Below, piece after piece: positions 1-10,881 of a DNA stretch of 57,397 nucleotides. A program made the translations under genes and the position numbers. Position 1 is the stretch's first letter. Every line of letters starts with the position of its first letter. Source of the stretch: Euprymna scolopes (taxonomy: Eukaryota > Mollusca > Cephalopoda > Sepiida > Sepiolidae); contig CM044495.1 in the NCBI GenBank assembly GCA_024364805.1, positions 108,968,864 to 109,026,260 of the forward strand. Reading direction: 5' to 3'. Below the pieces are notes generated by a model. That model did not search any database. It saw only the letters and a program-made list of their open reading frames with translations, and had not been told where the DNA came from.

Positions 1-40
1 TATATATTTATATATATATGTGTGTGTGTGTGTGTATATA
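1..40. repeat. (TA)n/(TG)n microsatellite at window edge
   Basis: Alternating TA then TG dinucleotides run from the first base, so the array probably continues outside the window. Confidence 0.9.
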
Positions 41-715
41 ATGGATGGTACAATACATCCGACTCCTTTTCTAGTAGTCTTTCCGCTCTTTTTAGTCCCT
101 AAACGATCGAGTACTTTATTGTTATATCCACCCATATGTGTCTTAAAACATACGGAATCGACTCATATTCATAAGAACTCAGTTTAAATTAATTAGTTTT
201 AAAGTAAAGTGAGCAATTCTTTATGCAGTGATAACACAATCATCTACATCGCGAGTATGTTAATATGAGACGTCAATCCGGAAGTCTATTACACAAAATA
301 ATTATATTTTTAGAAACTTGTCGTAGGGATGTTTGATTTGTAGATTAAGCGCATATTTCGCACAGCTGCAAGTGTTACACACAAGTTATGGCTTAATAAG
401 AAACAGGGATTTACTTCCATTTCCGGATGAAATAGAATCAAAGACCACAATTTCTGCTGTGGAAATAAAGTTCTTGGTAAGTTCTAAAATCTTATGCAGC
501 AATTTATCTTGAGATTTAACATCTTTATAATTCTATACAAGATGTTAGAAACGAATTGTGTATTTTTTCATTTGAAATAACTTTTTCTTCTTTATTTATT
601 TGTAGTTCGATTAACGACGAAGAAGATGGGATAGATGAAGAAACTAGGAAAATAATGATCTCACTTTTGAATATAATTACTAATTCTACTAATCAAGAAC
701 AAAGTGCACATACAC
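41..715. other. AT-rich DNA, no gene seen
   Basis: No supported coding region. The one frame longer than 60 codons (556-765) runs into the (CA)n array and has no recognisable domain, so it is taken as chance. Confidence 0.6.
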
Positions 716-765
716 ACAAACACACACCCGCGCGCGCACACACACACACACACACATATATATAG
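711..765. repeat. (CA)n with a CG-rich core, ending in (TA)n
   Basis: CACA repeats with a short CGCGCG interruption (about 730-737) followed by ATATATATA. Compound dinucleotide microsatellite. Confidence 0.9.
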
Positions 766-1464
766 TATATGGATTATTTAATTATTCGGTCAAGTGTTCT
801 CACTTTAAATCATTTGCTCACATTTTTTGGTATTACGTAGGACTGATGCTATAGTAGATATTTTATTTGGTTGTTTTCTCAGTGTTGAAGTGACATCCCC
901 GATGCGAGCCGTTATCAAAAATAAAATTACGACTTCATTAGGATGTCTATAAAATCCTATGTGACTGAAAAGACAGCACGTTACCCTGTGTATATTATGG
1001 AGTGTTTTCTTCAAAATTCAGTGCAGATTACCGAGGCTGACTTAAATATTAATGTGTTACAAGATGCAGGTGAGGAACACCGAAAATTCTATCATGGAAC
1101 ACGTTGTTAAAATAATACTAGATATGTGAACAGTCGTCCGTATAATGCAAGTGATATTAACATTTTTTTTTTCGTTTTGAGTTATTATTATGTTACTGTA
1201 GGATTAAATTACACCATGCTATAAAAACAGATTCACATTTTAGCAAATCCGTATGTGAATACTTGCAGCGACTTATGTATAGTCAAATCGTATTATATTA
1301 GAGTAAATTGGATCAAGCACAAACATTGGAAGAAGCTTTTTCATGTATACAGGAATGAAAAATAAAATATACACGCCAGATATTATGACATTAAGCTGAG
1401 TTACGAGACATATATTTTGTGTATTCTATAATTGGGGAAAATGAAGGGCATTCTAAATTAATTC
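766..1464. other. AT-rich DNA, no gene seen
   Basis: No domain-bearing frame, RNA gene or terminal repeat recognised. The minus-strand frame at 805-1014 is short and resembles no family known to me. Confidence 0.55.
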
Positions 1465-1900
1465 TATGCTCCAACAACAACATGGTAAAAAAGAAAGAAA
1501 GGCATACTACATTTACAACGAAATAAATATCTGTTTATTTTGTAATAATGGTTTGTTTTGGCTTCAAACGTATTTAATATGTATTTATTTTATTCAATAT
1601 TAACCAGCGCTTTAATCAAGGAACACAAACCCTAACGTGAATTCCTAGTGACCAACGCACCGCTCCGATATTTGTAAGGGTTACGGTAAAAACAACAACT
1701 GGCTTCTACTGATGATGCGCTCCAGCAACATGGCAAAGGAAACAATTAAAAAAATGCATACTGAAGATGAAGTGTATCTTCGAAATATATTTATAAACTT
1801 CACTATAAATGCCAAACAAAATAAGTATTTGTTTATTTTGAATAATGCGTAGTTTTGGGTTCAAACGTATCTAATGCGTATTCATTTTACATAATACATC
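1465..1900. repeat. degenerate direct repeat pair (~1465-1600 and ~1719-1900)
   Basis: Two stretches share the same order of blocks. Each starts with GCTCCA..CAACATGG, then A-rich sequence with GCATAC, then AAATAA(A/G)TAT(C/T)TGTTTATTTTG, then TTCAAACGTAT(T/C)TAAT. The second copy is longer by an insertion before the TTTATTTTG block. Both lie in the plus orientation about 250 bp apart. Likely an old tandem duplication or two copies of one interspersed repeat; the family is unknown. Confidence 0.6.
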
Positions 1901-3331
1901 CTATTTTTGTTATTTGTCCGAATTGATCAGAGGTGTTTGATTGTTGAACTTGTTCATTTATGACATGCAGGTTCCATCTCCCTGTTTCCGATACGGAAGC
2001 TGTGAGTCTTTAATAGATCGATCTCCGGTCATGTACGGTCGTTAGAAGCAAGGATTCCTGCCATTGAAAATTGAAAATAATGGTGATTGTGTAGAAGAAT
2101 AAAGTCTAGAACAATAGTTCGTCCGTTTAAAAGGTACACTCCCGGCTCTGTAGATCGAACACTTTTTAGTTAAAACATAGAAGGTTTTACTGTTGGAACG
2201 GTTCTTTTATTTGGCTCTTGGAACTAGTTTCACGCTGGTCTCTTAGATGTAGATGACTTTATTTTTGATTGTCAATCAAAGATATCAGCGTTTATGATTT
2301 GAATCCTTCATATTAGTTTTTTTTGCAAATAAATAGATCGTATTTACTCATAAGTATACCAATTTACCTGACGTTTATTAGACAATTCTTCAACTTTTAG
2401 GAATAAACTAACAAGTAAATAAGACTTCGTAAAACGTCAAGTAAAAATGTAAAACATTCTTCAATGTTGTGGTATTCTTTTAATTTTATCTTCCGTATAT
2501 ATTATTACGAGTTGTTCCTTTTTGATTAATCAATTCTATTAATTACCATCATGTCAAATAATTTTAATGGAAAAAAGGTTGTCCCATATTTGATTTATCC
2601 AGATCCGGAATTTATGAGATACAAAATTATTTTTTAAAAAAATTGACATCGTTGATATGGCCCCCAAAAATATAAAACAATGTGTGTTCCGTCGACTTAA
2701 ACAATAATGATGTGAAAACATTTTTATGAGAATTGTAAATTATGAGATGGAAATATTTTCTCAGAATTGTAAAATTGGTCTCGAGACATTTGAAGTACAT
2801 TTTCGTCCCGTTCTTTTCTCAACGAACAAGCTTTTGTTTATAAAATCACTAATCACGATGCATACAACTAACGAACATTTTAGACGGAAAAGTGATGTAT
2901 TTAAGTCCCTGGTGGTCTGCTTCAAAACTTAAATTTTATCACTTAAATTAATAATTATTTTTCGCATGCTTGCACGTGTCTAATACACCTATATTCTCAT
3001 CTAATATATTTACGTATTATGATGTCATCATGATGTATTATCCCCATGTTTCTATACTCTAAAATTATATAAGCGCATCTGTTATGTGCTTTTATTTGCG
3101 ACGTATTAATTTGATGTGGAATCATCTAAAGACTGTCTTTCGTCTCTTCACTTCCTATAATATTATAATTTGCAATGAATTTCAATTCGATTTTTTAGCA
3201 GGTACTTAATCTGATGGAAGAAAAATAGAAAAGACAACAGGCTAGAGTTGCATGTTCGATGACATCTTAACAAATGAACAAAAATGCACATCTAAAAATG
3301 ACTGCATACAATACACACACAAACGTATACA

Positions 3332-3335
<4 letters not shown>
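1901..3335. other. AT-rich DNA, no gene seen
   Basis: Single-copy-looking AT-rich sequence. The 68-codon frame at 2726-2932 shows no domain. Nothing else supported. Confidence 0.55.
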
Positions 3336-3383
<48 letters not shown>

Positions 3384-3418
3384 CTTACAGGTACACATTT
3401 AACTTTCACTCTAACTAC

Positions 3419-3493
<75 letters not shown>
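3336..3493. repeat. two (TA)n arrays
   Basis: Near-pure TA runs at about 3336-3383 and 3419-3493, separated by ~35 bp of unique sequence. They generate spurious YIYIYI reading frames on both strands. Confidence 0.95.
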
Positions 3494-3494
<1 letters not shown>

Positions 3495-4286
3495 CGTGTT
3501 TAAGCAATGCGGTGACCTATGGATATCAAATTAGTACGTTTCAAACAGTATATCACAGCAGTAAAAACTGCAATAAATTACAGTGTATTACAGAAACATC
3601 ATACTATTCATTTCCGTTTAGATACCGCATAAAGATAAAGGTTTAGTATAGTTGATGGTGTTGTATGGTGACAACTTTATTATATTAAATTCTAAAAATA
3701 CATACATTATATCATGAAATCTACGATTAAGTTAAAATAATTTACTGAAAAAATGTTAAACATATATAAGATGTTTAATCTTATATATCATATATCATTG
3801 CCAAATAAAACTTAGTATCCAAATCAAAGCACACTATACTCGCTGTCAACAGATATTACAAATATGATGGACACCAAAATATTTCTGCTGTAAAATTAAA
3901 AAGGGAAAACTACCGTAATATTCAAGTAATCTAGGAAATTGCTATTTTTTATTCGAAATAACTAAATTTCAAGCGTCCCAGTTTCCCCCCCCCATTTTTT
4001 TTTAATTAATTACACTTAATATTCTATTAATAACATTTACATATGTGGGTGGAATGATAAGGCGTTACACGAGGACATTTTACATTGAATTTTACAGTAA
4101 TGTACATGCTCTGAAAATTTAAAAGTTTAATCCGTTAAAGTGAATAAATATATTTTTTAAAAGTACAATGGATGTAAGCGACTAACACCCAAAAAATAAT
4201 GGGTCAATCGATTAAAGAAGCAATTAAATAGTTAATGGCATGCTTATTTGTTTTAAAATTAACAAAAAATGTCTCATTATTTTATA
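3494..4286. other. AT-rich DNA, no gene seen
   Basis: No coding or structured element recognised. It contains a short C run and a T run near 3985-4005. Confidence 0.5.
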
Positions 4287-5268
4287 CTAGCGGTGGTATC
4301 CTGCGTTGCCCTGTTGTTTGGAGTTGTGTGTAAGGAGGGGGGTTAAGTAAAGAATAAGCGAAGTAATAACACTGTTTAAATATGAAAACAAAAAAAAACG
4401 ATGTTAATCTGCTTTAAAAAATCGGTGAAACAAACAAAAAAAAATAGACACCGAACAAACGAAAAACTTCTTTAATGAAGAAATCAGAAAACCGAAAGCA
4501 AAAATCAGGGGGAATAATTATAACGTGTTCAGAAAAACGCAAACAGAGAAACAGAGCGGGAAGCGAAAGAAAAAAATCCATAAATAACACTTGGATTCGG
4601 TTAAGTACATAGTGCGTTTCCCCCAGTAGTAAGCATGGAAGGAAATGTAACGTTAAAATTCCATTCCACAGTTTTAAGCAATTACAAAACGAAATGGTGA
4701 GAAAAAAAGGGCACAAATAATCCTTCGATTCGGTTAAGAGGCGTTTAACCCAGTAGAACGCATAGAACGAAAAGTAACGTATAAAATTCCATTCTTGTTT
4801 TTTTAAGCAACTAAAAAACGAAATAAACGAAAGAAAAAAATGCATAAATAACCCTTCGATTCGGTTAAGGTGCGTTTCTCCCAGTAGATAGCAGAGATTG
4901 AAAAGCAACTTTTAAATTTCATTCCAGATTTTTAAGAAACTATGGAGTGCACAAAACTCAAACCGATGTTCCTTCGTAACCGTCCCTTGTGAACGGTCCC
5001 ATAACGGTGTAAGTGGTGGCAGGGGAAGGTGGAATCAATTAGAGAGAAAATAATTTACTACTTCCATTGATTGTTACCGATTTTAGCAGTGAACTCTCAG
5101 CAGAAAAATATAGGAATCTATGATTAAGGAGGAAGTGGAGAAGTAATCGGTCTATAACAGATATTGTGCTGCAATTTGCGCATAGAACATTTGCATGAAA
5201 TGTATTGATTTTTAATACTATCAAGGCCAAAATCAAAGGGGAAAATAAGTTCATTTTATATATATAGG
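4287..5268 (+). repeat. dispersed repeat R1, copy 1 (long form)
   Basis: Homologous in the same orientation to 35913-36567. Both begin TACTAGCGG followed by a CG-rich head (CGTTGCCC in this copy), then share TAAAGTAAAGAATAA.CGAAGTAATAAC and end TTCATTTTATATATA. The right halves match in order: CTTCGTAAC..TCCCTTGT.AACG, then AGAGAGAAAA..TTTA.TACTT, then ACAGAAAAA.ATA, then the shared end. No transposase or RT frame is visible, so it looks non-autonomous. The minus-strand frame at 4414-4908 follows the internal tandem array and is probably not a gene. The orientation given is arbitrary and the class is unknown. Confidence 0.75.
4583..4957. repeat. ~130-bp tandem repeat, ~2.8 units, inside R1
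   Basis: Three successive units start near 4583, 4717 and 4847. Each has GATTCGGTTAAG, then GCGTTT..CCCAGTAG, then AAATTCCATTC (AAATTTCATTC in unit 3), then TTTTTAAG.AA and an A-rich GAAA tract. Units differ by many substitutions and small indels. The other R1 copy lacks this expansion, which accounts for most of the length difference (982 versus 655 bp). Confidence 0.8.
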
Positions 5269-6701
5269 GAGGATAATACATTACGAGTTCTTCCTGTCAA
5301 ATAAAGCAATATAATTAGTAAAGAGAGAACACTATTAGTATATTATTGTGAGAAAAAATTAGTATGCATATGTCGCATGGGCATAGGTTAACCAAGCATT
5401 TAGTAAATTATATCTTAACTTTTTTATAGCCAATAAAAAATATATATTGTTGCAGGAACTTATCCGCACATAAGGCGATACTCATATTAGTCGTTGATTA
5501 GAATACGTAATCAGAAACATATGGAAAACACAAAATAGCGACGCCTTCTATAATTACCCCATTAGTAATGAAAAATAAAACATATAGCTCCACTACAAGC
5601 ACTGTCATCACTTTCCGTAACGCCTTTCTTGTATAATTAACTTGCCGGAAACAACAAAGATATGTAGGCAGATAAATTATAAACTGTCTAAGATTACTAT
5701 ACAATTAGGCTAAACTAAATTATATAAAAAAAACACATTTGTATTCATTATATAAAGAAACGAGCACTATCATTAAACTAATAACATGTCCAACTAACAC
5801 ATCACTAAATAAGTTTCAAACCTGAGCCGGAGATGGTCTTGATAATATTAAATTATCATTATGATTATAAATAACGATATGTGGTTTTTACGCCTGTATG
5901 AGCTCAATGCGAGCGAAGTTGGATTCATGTTCCACACTTTTGTATATAATTAAAGTATAGCCATTCAATTTATTTTCACCATTTCTAATAATGATTTATT
6001 TAACCGAACTTGGTCACTTCTCATTCATGCTTTTTATAACAATTCTTACTTTCATTGCTATGGGACAATTATATACATTCATATTTACAAGACATATTTG
6101 AATATAAATTAGACTGTACATGCGTATGCTTTTGTGTTTGTTTGCATCTAGGTTTGTTCGAAAAACGTTGGAATTGTTGTATTTGAAAATAACTATTTGC
6201 TTCGTTTTTTTTCTCTCTAGTTGATACAACCATAAATTACACATGTTTCAACCAACCATAATGCACAAAAATAAAATGTTTAACGGAATTGTGAATGTTT
6301 TAATTCAAGCACTTGTTCAAACATGAAGTTAAAGTATAATTCCTGAAAACTTTACTCGAGAAAAATATATTTACAGAGTGATGGCTATCATACTTTCTAA
6401 TTTTCTGCGGGGTGCTACCAAGGCAAATAAGTTACTTCACTTCTATTATGTATTGGATACGTTTTTTATGATGTTTGATACTTTATTAATTTTCATTTCA
6501 ATGATCGCATTTTTTATTTTTATTTCTATGATTTTACTTTTATACTTTCATTAATATATATGTATTATGTAAATCAGAATACAAACATTACTTTAAATAA
6601 TAAAAAAAAACTTATTTTTATAATATCATAAAGCTATAACAAATATAATTCAATTGCCTTGCTAGAATTGAAATATAGCAACGCTTACCACACAGTTGAC
6701 G

Positions 6702-6703
<2 letters not shown>
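5269..6703. other. AT-rich DNA, no gene seen
   Basis: Frames of 60-80 codons (for example 5498-5704 and 6014-6244 on the minus strand) carry no recognisable motif. No repeats recognised. Confidence 0.5.

Positions 6704-6767
<64 letters not shown>
6704..6767. repeat. (TA)n microsatellite
   Basis: About 32 pure AT dinucleotides. Confidence 0.97.
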
Positions 6768-6769
<2 letters not shown>

Positions 6770-7456
6770 GGAAATTACAATTGAATTTACCAAAATAATC
6801 CAAGATGGTAAAATTAAAGTAAATTATAAATATTAAAGAATTAGTATTTATAAAATTATCTCAGCTAGATATAAAAGCTCGATAAAACCAAATAGGAAAT
6901 AGAGCTTATAATATGAGCAACTAGTATGTTAGTTATGTCTCGGAAGTAGAGTGAAAAGCACATCTTATTTTTCTTTTATTATTATTATTATTTTCCTTGT
7001 ACACATTTTTGTGAATTATTCCATGGATTTTTGACTTTGGATTATTATGGACCATCTTCTTCCAATTACGGGATGTCCTTGGATTTTACTTGTACAAATG
7101 GAAATTCTTTTAACTTTCTTGAAGTTTTACATCTGGATTTTACCGTCACTGGATTTTTTATCTTCCACCAGACTATCCATTAATGTGTTATCACTTTTTT
7201 CTTTACCATATTCCCCCTGCTTAACTTATTTTATTTTTCAAGTAAGATCTTTGACTTACTTGTTGTTTCATCAAATACTTTTGCATGCAAAATTCGATCC
7301 CCCATTTTTCTAATTCCTACCCTCGAATGAGAAGGAGAGTATTTCTTCGAAACTCCGCGGATTAAGGACTATCCATTTATCTAGTATTTCCTTTTCAGAT
7401 TAAATATGTTTTTAACTCATTTCAATGTGTTTTTAGCATATTTTATTAACTGTTTG

Positions 7457-7459
<3 letters not shown>
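6768..7459. other. AT-rich DNA with a T-rich stretch, no gene seen
   Basis: The 88-codon plus frame at 7047-7313 is leucine- and phenylalanine-rich because the DNA is T-rich. It has no family resemblance that I can see and is not called a gene. Confidence 0.45.

Positions 7460-7495
<36 letters not shown>
7460..7495. repeat. (TA)n microsatellite
   Basis: Eighteen TA dinucleotides. Confidence 0.95.
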
Positions 7496-7499
<4 letters not shown>

Positions 7500-7916
7500 C
7501 CACGCCCCTTTTATTGCGTAGTTTTTACTTCGTCCATAAGGATCGTAGGGGTGATGTTGTGATGTAGTTATTTTTATATAAGTATGATTAAATTATTTAA
7601 AACATTCTTTTTGATTCAGTCATGTGTGTATGATGCAAATTTATCAGCATATGTTTACCTTACAAATTATCTGAATGGTCTTATTGTATAATACTATACT
7701 TAATACCATTCACCCGTTGGACTCTATTTTATGCTGATAATCCGAAGTCTATAAAATAACACCTTGGCTAATACTCAATGTTTAACTGCGATTCACAGTA
7801 GAAAGATCTGTTAAGATACCCAGCTATAAAGTAAAAATAATCAATGCTACGAGATTCTTCAACAATTTCAAGACGTTTTTATATGCGCAATTTTACTTGT
7901 AGTACGCACACAAAAA

Positions 7917-8560
7917 TTAAGTCCCCTTAGAAGTAATCTTCCCGGCTGAAATGCAATTGGTGTGCCGTTCCAATAATTTTTGGAAGACACGATGGAAGTT
8001 CTCTTGTGTGAGCCTGAAAGGACCATCGTCAGTCTCTTTCATCTTCTTAATCGTCTCATACCGACAGCCTGCAAGTTGTTCTTGAGCTTGGGTAGTAGTC
8101 AAAAGTCACAAGGAGAAAGGTCTTGTCAAAAGGGGGGATGAAAAAATGTTTTGATTCCTATCTTGGTGATGTAGTGTAAGAAAAATAAGGGACTGTACTG
8201 GCGCATTAGTGCAAATATTCCGCATTTCAAATTTCGCGCGAATAAGTGTCTTTACAATTACGACGTTGTCATCAAACGGTGAACATATTGTCTCTATAGA
8301 AACGCAGCTGTCATTATCCATAAAGTTCCTTAATTGACTACTCACTTCTGGTGTGCTTACTTAATTATACAACCCACACCTCTCGTCATTCCTTACAGAA
8401 ATTCTGCACTCCTTAAATCTCTTATGCAACTCAGAAATGCTTGATTCATGCAAGATGGAAGTATGAAGCTCTTCATACGTTTCTGTAGCATTTTTACTAT
8501 ATATCATTCTCCCACAGTATCATCACGTCCAGATTGCATTTTTGAAATTAACCATATGTG
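7917..8560 (-). pseudogene. mariner-family transposase, internally deleted
   Basis: Read on the minus strand, the N-terminal helix-turn-helix half of a mariner transposase is visible: TETYEELHTS near 8470, then HKRFKECRISVRNDERCG, then PEVSSQLRNFMDNDSCVSIE. After the second HTH (KFEMRNIC, about 8210) the frame goes directly to NAPVQS, a block that in full-length relatives follows the second catalytic Asp. It then reaches a decayed PPYSPDLAP-like stretch and the C-terminal tail EQLAGCRYETIKKMKE. The catalytic core between HTH and NAP, including the first two Asp residues, is missing while the frame stays open across the junction. At least one stop lies between the HTH blocks. It cannot encode an active enzyme. 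Terminal inverted repeats were not identified. The family call is from motif order and is firm at superfamily level. Confidence 0.8.
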
Positions 8561-9339
8561 ACAATCAGGATTTAGTAGGGTATATTCCGATCTCTGCTAT
8601 AGCTGTCTATTTGACCCTTAAATAAAATCAGTAATCTCATAAGGTTTATAGCAATAGCATACGGGGTTTTCAAGTTTCTAATACAAATGCAAATGCCTGC
8701 AAAAATAATTCTGGAAACATAGGGAAAAAACCTCGTACATATTTTCTACACGCAAAGACAGGACCCATATTATTGTTTGTTTATTTGGACAACCTTCTTG
8801 TATGGATCGATAAAAACTACTTTATAATCGTATTAGAAATAAAAATCTTGACGTCGGAGGTTTACATATTGTGTCTCTAATAATCTAATAAATCTTTCAT
8901 ATGGATAAGCTTTATTTGAATTCTCTAATAAGGAAGTTTCGATCATATAATTAGATTTGATTTACTCACTTATTCATCAATTAAATGCGATATTAATTGT
9001 GCCATACTGTGTTTTAAATAACAATGGCTTATATTATTGATTAGCCCAACTTAATTCATCCGTGGATATGTCGGATTTAATTACTTTCGACATAATATAA
9101 AATGTAATATTCTATTGTATATTTCTGGTGTTTTAATGTGCTCCTTATTATTTTCAAATAAGGTTTTACAGAGGTTTTCAAGTTATATACATCGATACAT
9201 TACAAAGAAAATTGATTGCTTCCTGCAAATGAAATGTGTATATTTTTCAGCAATTATTTATGTCAAAATACTTTTTAGTATGCTTATTCAGAAATGAAGG
9301 GAGTTTAGAAATCCTTTTAACGTTAACGTGTTCCTCAGA
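8561..9339. other. AT-rich DNA, no gene seen
   Basis: The outer parts of the mariner copy may extend into 8561-8640, but no repeat end is visible. The rest shows nothing. The 60-codon frame at 9115-9297 has no motif. Confidence 0.5.
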
Positions 9340-9372
<33 letters not shown>

Positions 9373-9402
9373 TATATAAACACACACACCCACACACACA
9401 CC

Positions 9403-9475
<73 letters not shown>
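9340..9475. repeat. compound microsatellite (TA)n-(CA)n-(TA)n
   Basis: TA arrays on both sides of a CACACACCC-type core (about 9380-9418). The flanks can pair with each other. Confidence 0.95.
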
Positions 9476-9481
<6 letters not shown>

Positions 9482-9814
9482 AAGTATGCACTTCTACTTT
9501 TTTCAAAAACTGCGAATTTAAGCTAAATTTAATGTAACTGTTTAAAGAACCTATACTTCATTTGATCAAACCTTTATTCCTCTTTAATTTTACCTGTTCA
9601 TATTTGACTTTTAATTGAAATATTCTAGAGTTCACGTCAATTCAAAAAAAAAATAACTTCAAATAACGAGGCAAAAAGAAAGTTCGCAGCAACACATTCG
9701 CTTAAAACCAGTTTCAATTATTGCTCCTAAATCAGTTTAAAATATCCACCAACAGGCACCACATCATCTCTAATCGTAATTGTTGTTGTTCCAGGATATA
9801 TAAAGTAACATTTA

Positions 9815-10797
9815 GTCAAAATGCCCTGCCTTCTCTTAGTGATCGTCAGGAGCTCACTAATCTCACCCTTTCTGGTTTCTCCAATCGAGAAATCGGCCGG
9901 AGATTGAAAATTGATGTGCGGAGTCATTTCACATCTGTTTCTCAGGCTGTTGATCTTAATAGCGTTGTCTACCCTGTTAGAAAAAACTCTAGTACGACCA
10001 GATGTAGGGGCATTACAAACACTGCCGGTGTTTCGGTGCTTTTGCACAGTCTTTCGTACCGTTTCCTTATATTTCAATGCTAGCAAGATCTGCAGCCTAA
10101 GAAACAGATGTGAGAAGGCTCCCCACATCCAACAACAGTGAAATCTTGTTAAAAAAATGTAATCGGTATACTGACAACAACGGAGTAAAAGAATTTAATT
10201 TGCGAGATATGTTGTAAGACGCAAGCCAATGATTTCTTTAAAACAGAATACGCAGTCTGAACTGCGTAAGATGCAATGGAGATCATAACTCTGCACATTG
10301 GTCAAAAGTGCATTTAAGCGACGAAAGCAAGTTCACTATGCTAGGTAGTGATGGTAAGGAGTGCGCCGTCGGAGGAAGAACGACGAATTTAATCCTAGGT
10401 GCCAAGTTTCAACGTTTCAAGGTGGTGCAGGTACAGATTTGGTGTGGGGCATTATTAGTACAAATGGTCCAGGGCCTGTGGTTCGCTTGCTATGGCAAAT
10501 TGATTCGACCAAGTACATCAATATGTTGACTGAGTATTTTTTACCCTACTTTGGTTGGAATTTGTATTATAATCCCACCTTCGTCCAGGATAATGGCCGA
10601 TTCACACAGCTGACAATGTGAGAAGGTTCCTGGTAGATCACGATATTCGGTGCTTGGATTGGCCTGCACAATGTCCTGACCTCAATCCCTTCGAAAACCT
10701 ATGGCATTTTATCAAGCAACAGCTACGCAATGATAAAATTTCAAATTTGGAAGAACTTTGGACAAATTGAAAGAAAAGTGGGATGCCTTTATTCTGT
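9815..10797 (+). pseudogene. Tc1-like DD34E transposase, broken and rearranged
   Basis: Parts in order on the plus strand: first HTH (LSDRQELTNLTLSGFSNREI, about 9830-9905); a segment whose coding sense is on the minus strand (see the separate inversion entry); LRNRCEKAPHIQQQ (about 10096-10138); the first catalytic block VHLSDESKF (about 10305); VWGIISTNGPGPVV; the second Asp block TFVQDNGRFTQ (about 10575-10608); and the third, DWPAQCPDLNPFENLW (about 10658-10705) with the DD34E glutamate (FEN) and IKQQLRND downstream. The catalytic D, D and E are all still readable, but in different frames: frameshifts lie between the first and second Asp, after the second Asp, and near the end (LDKLKEKWDAF). 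The C-terminus runs straight into the (TA)n array at 10801. Terminal inverted repeats were not found. This is a plain cut-and-paste DNA transposon remnant. Confidence 0.9.
9913..10129. repeat. micro-inversion with ~57-bp inverted duplication inside the Tc1 transposase
   Basis: The arms 9913-9969 and 10072-10129 are reverse complements with about 75-80% identity by eye; shared words include CACATCTGTTTCT and AGGCTG. The enclosed ~100 bp, read on the minus strand, gives KETVRKTVQKHRNTGSV and SGRTRVFSNRVDNAIK, the second HTH region of a Tc1 transposase, running into LRNRCEMTPH. The same LRNRCE..PH block recurs on the plus strand at the other arm. The second HTH block is therefore inverted relative to the first HTH and the catalytic domain, and its boundary is duplicated. 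Confidence 0.75.
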
Positions 10798-10798
10798 T

Positions 10799-10800
<2 letters not shown>

Positions 10801-10879
<79 letters not shown>
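10801..10879. repeat. (TA)n microsatellite at the transposase 3' end
   Basis: About 40 TA dinucleotides beginning a few bases after the last readable Tc1 codons. Confidence 0.97.

Positions 10880-10881
<2 letters not shown>

Noticed and set aside
4414-4908. 164-codon minus-strand frame
   Set aside because: Lies on the R1 repeat and repeats internally with the ~130-bp tandem units. Composition is Phe/Leu-rich, there is no domain, and the other R1 copy does not keep it.
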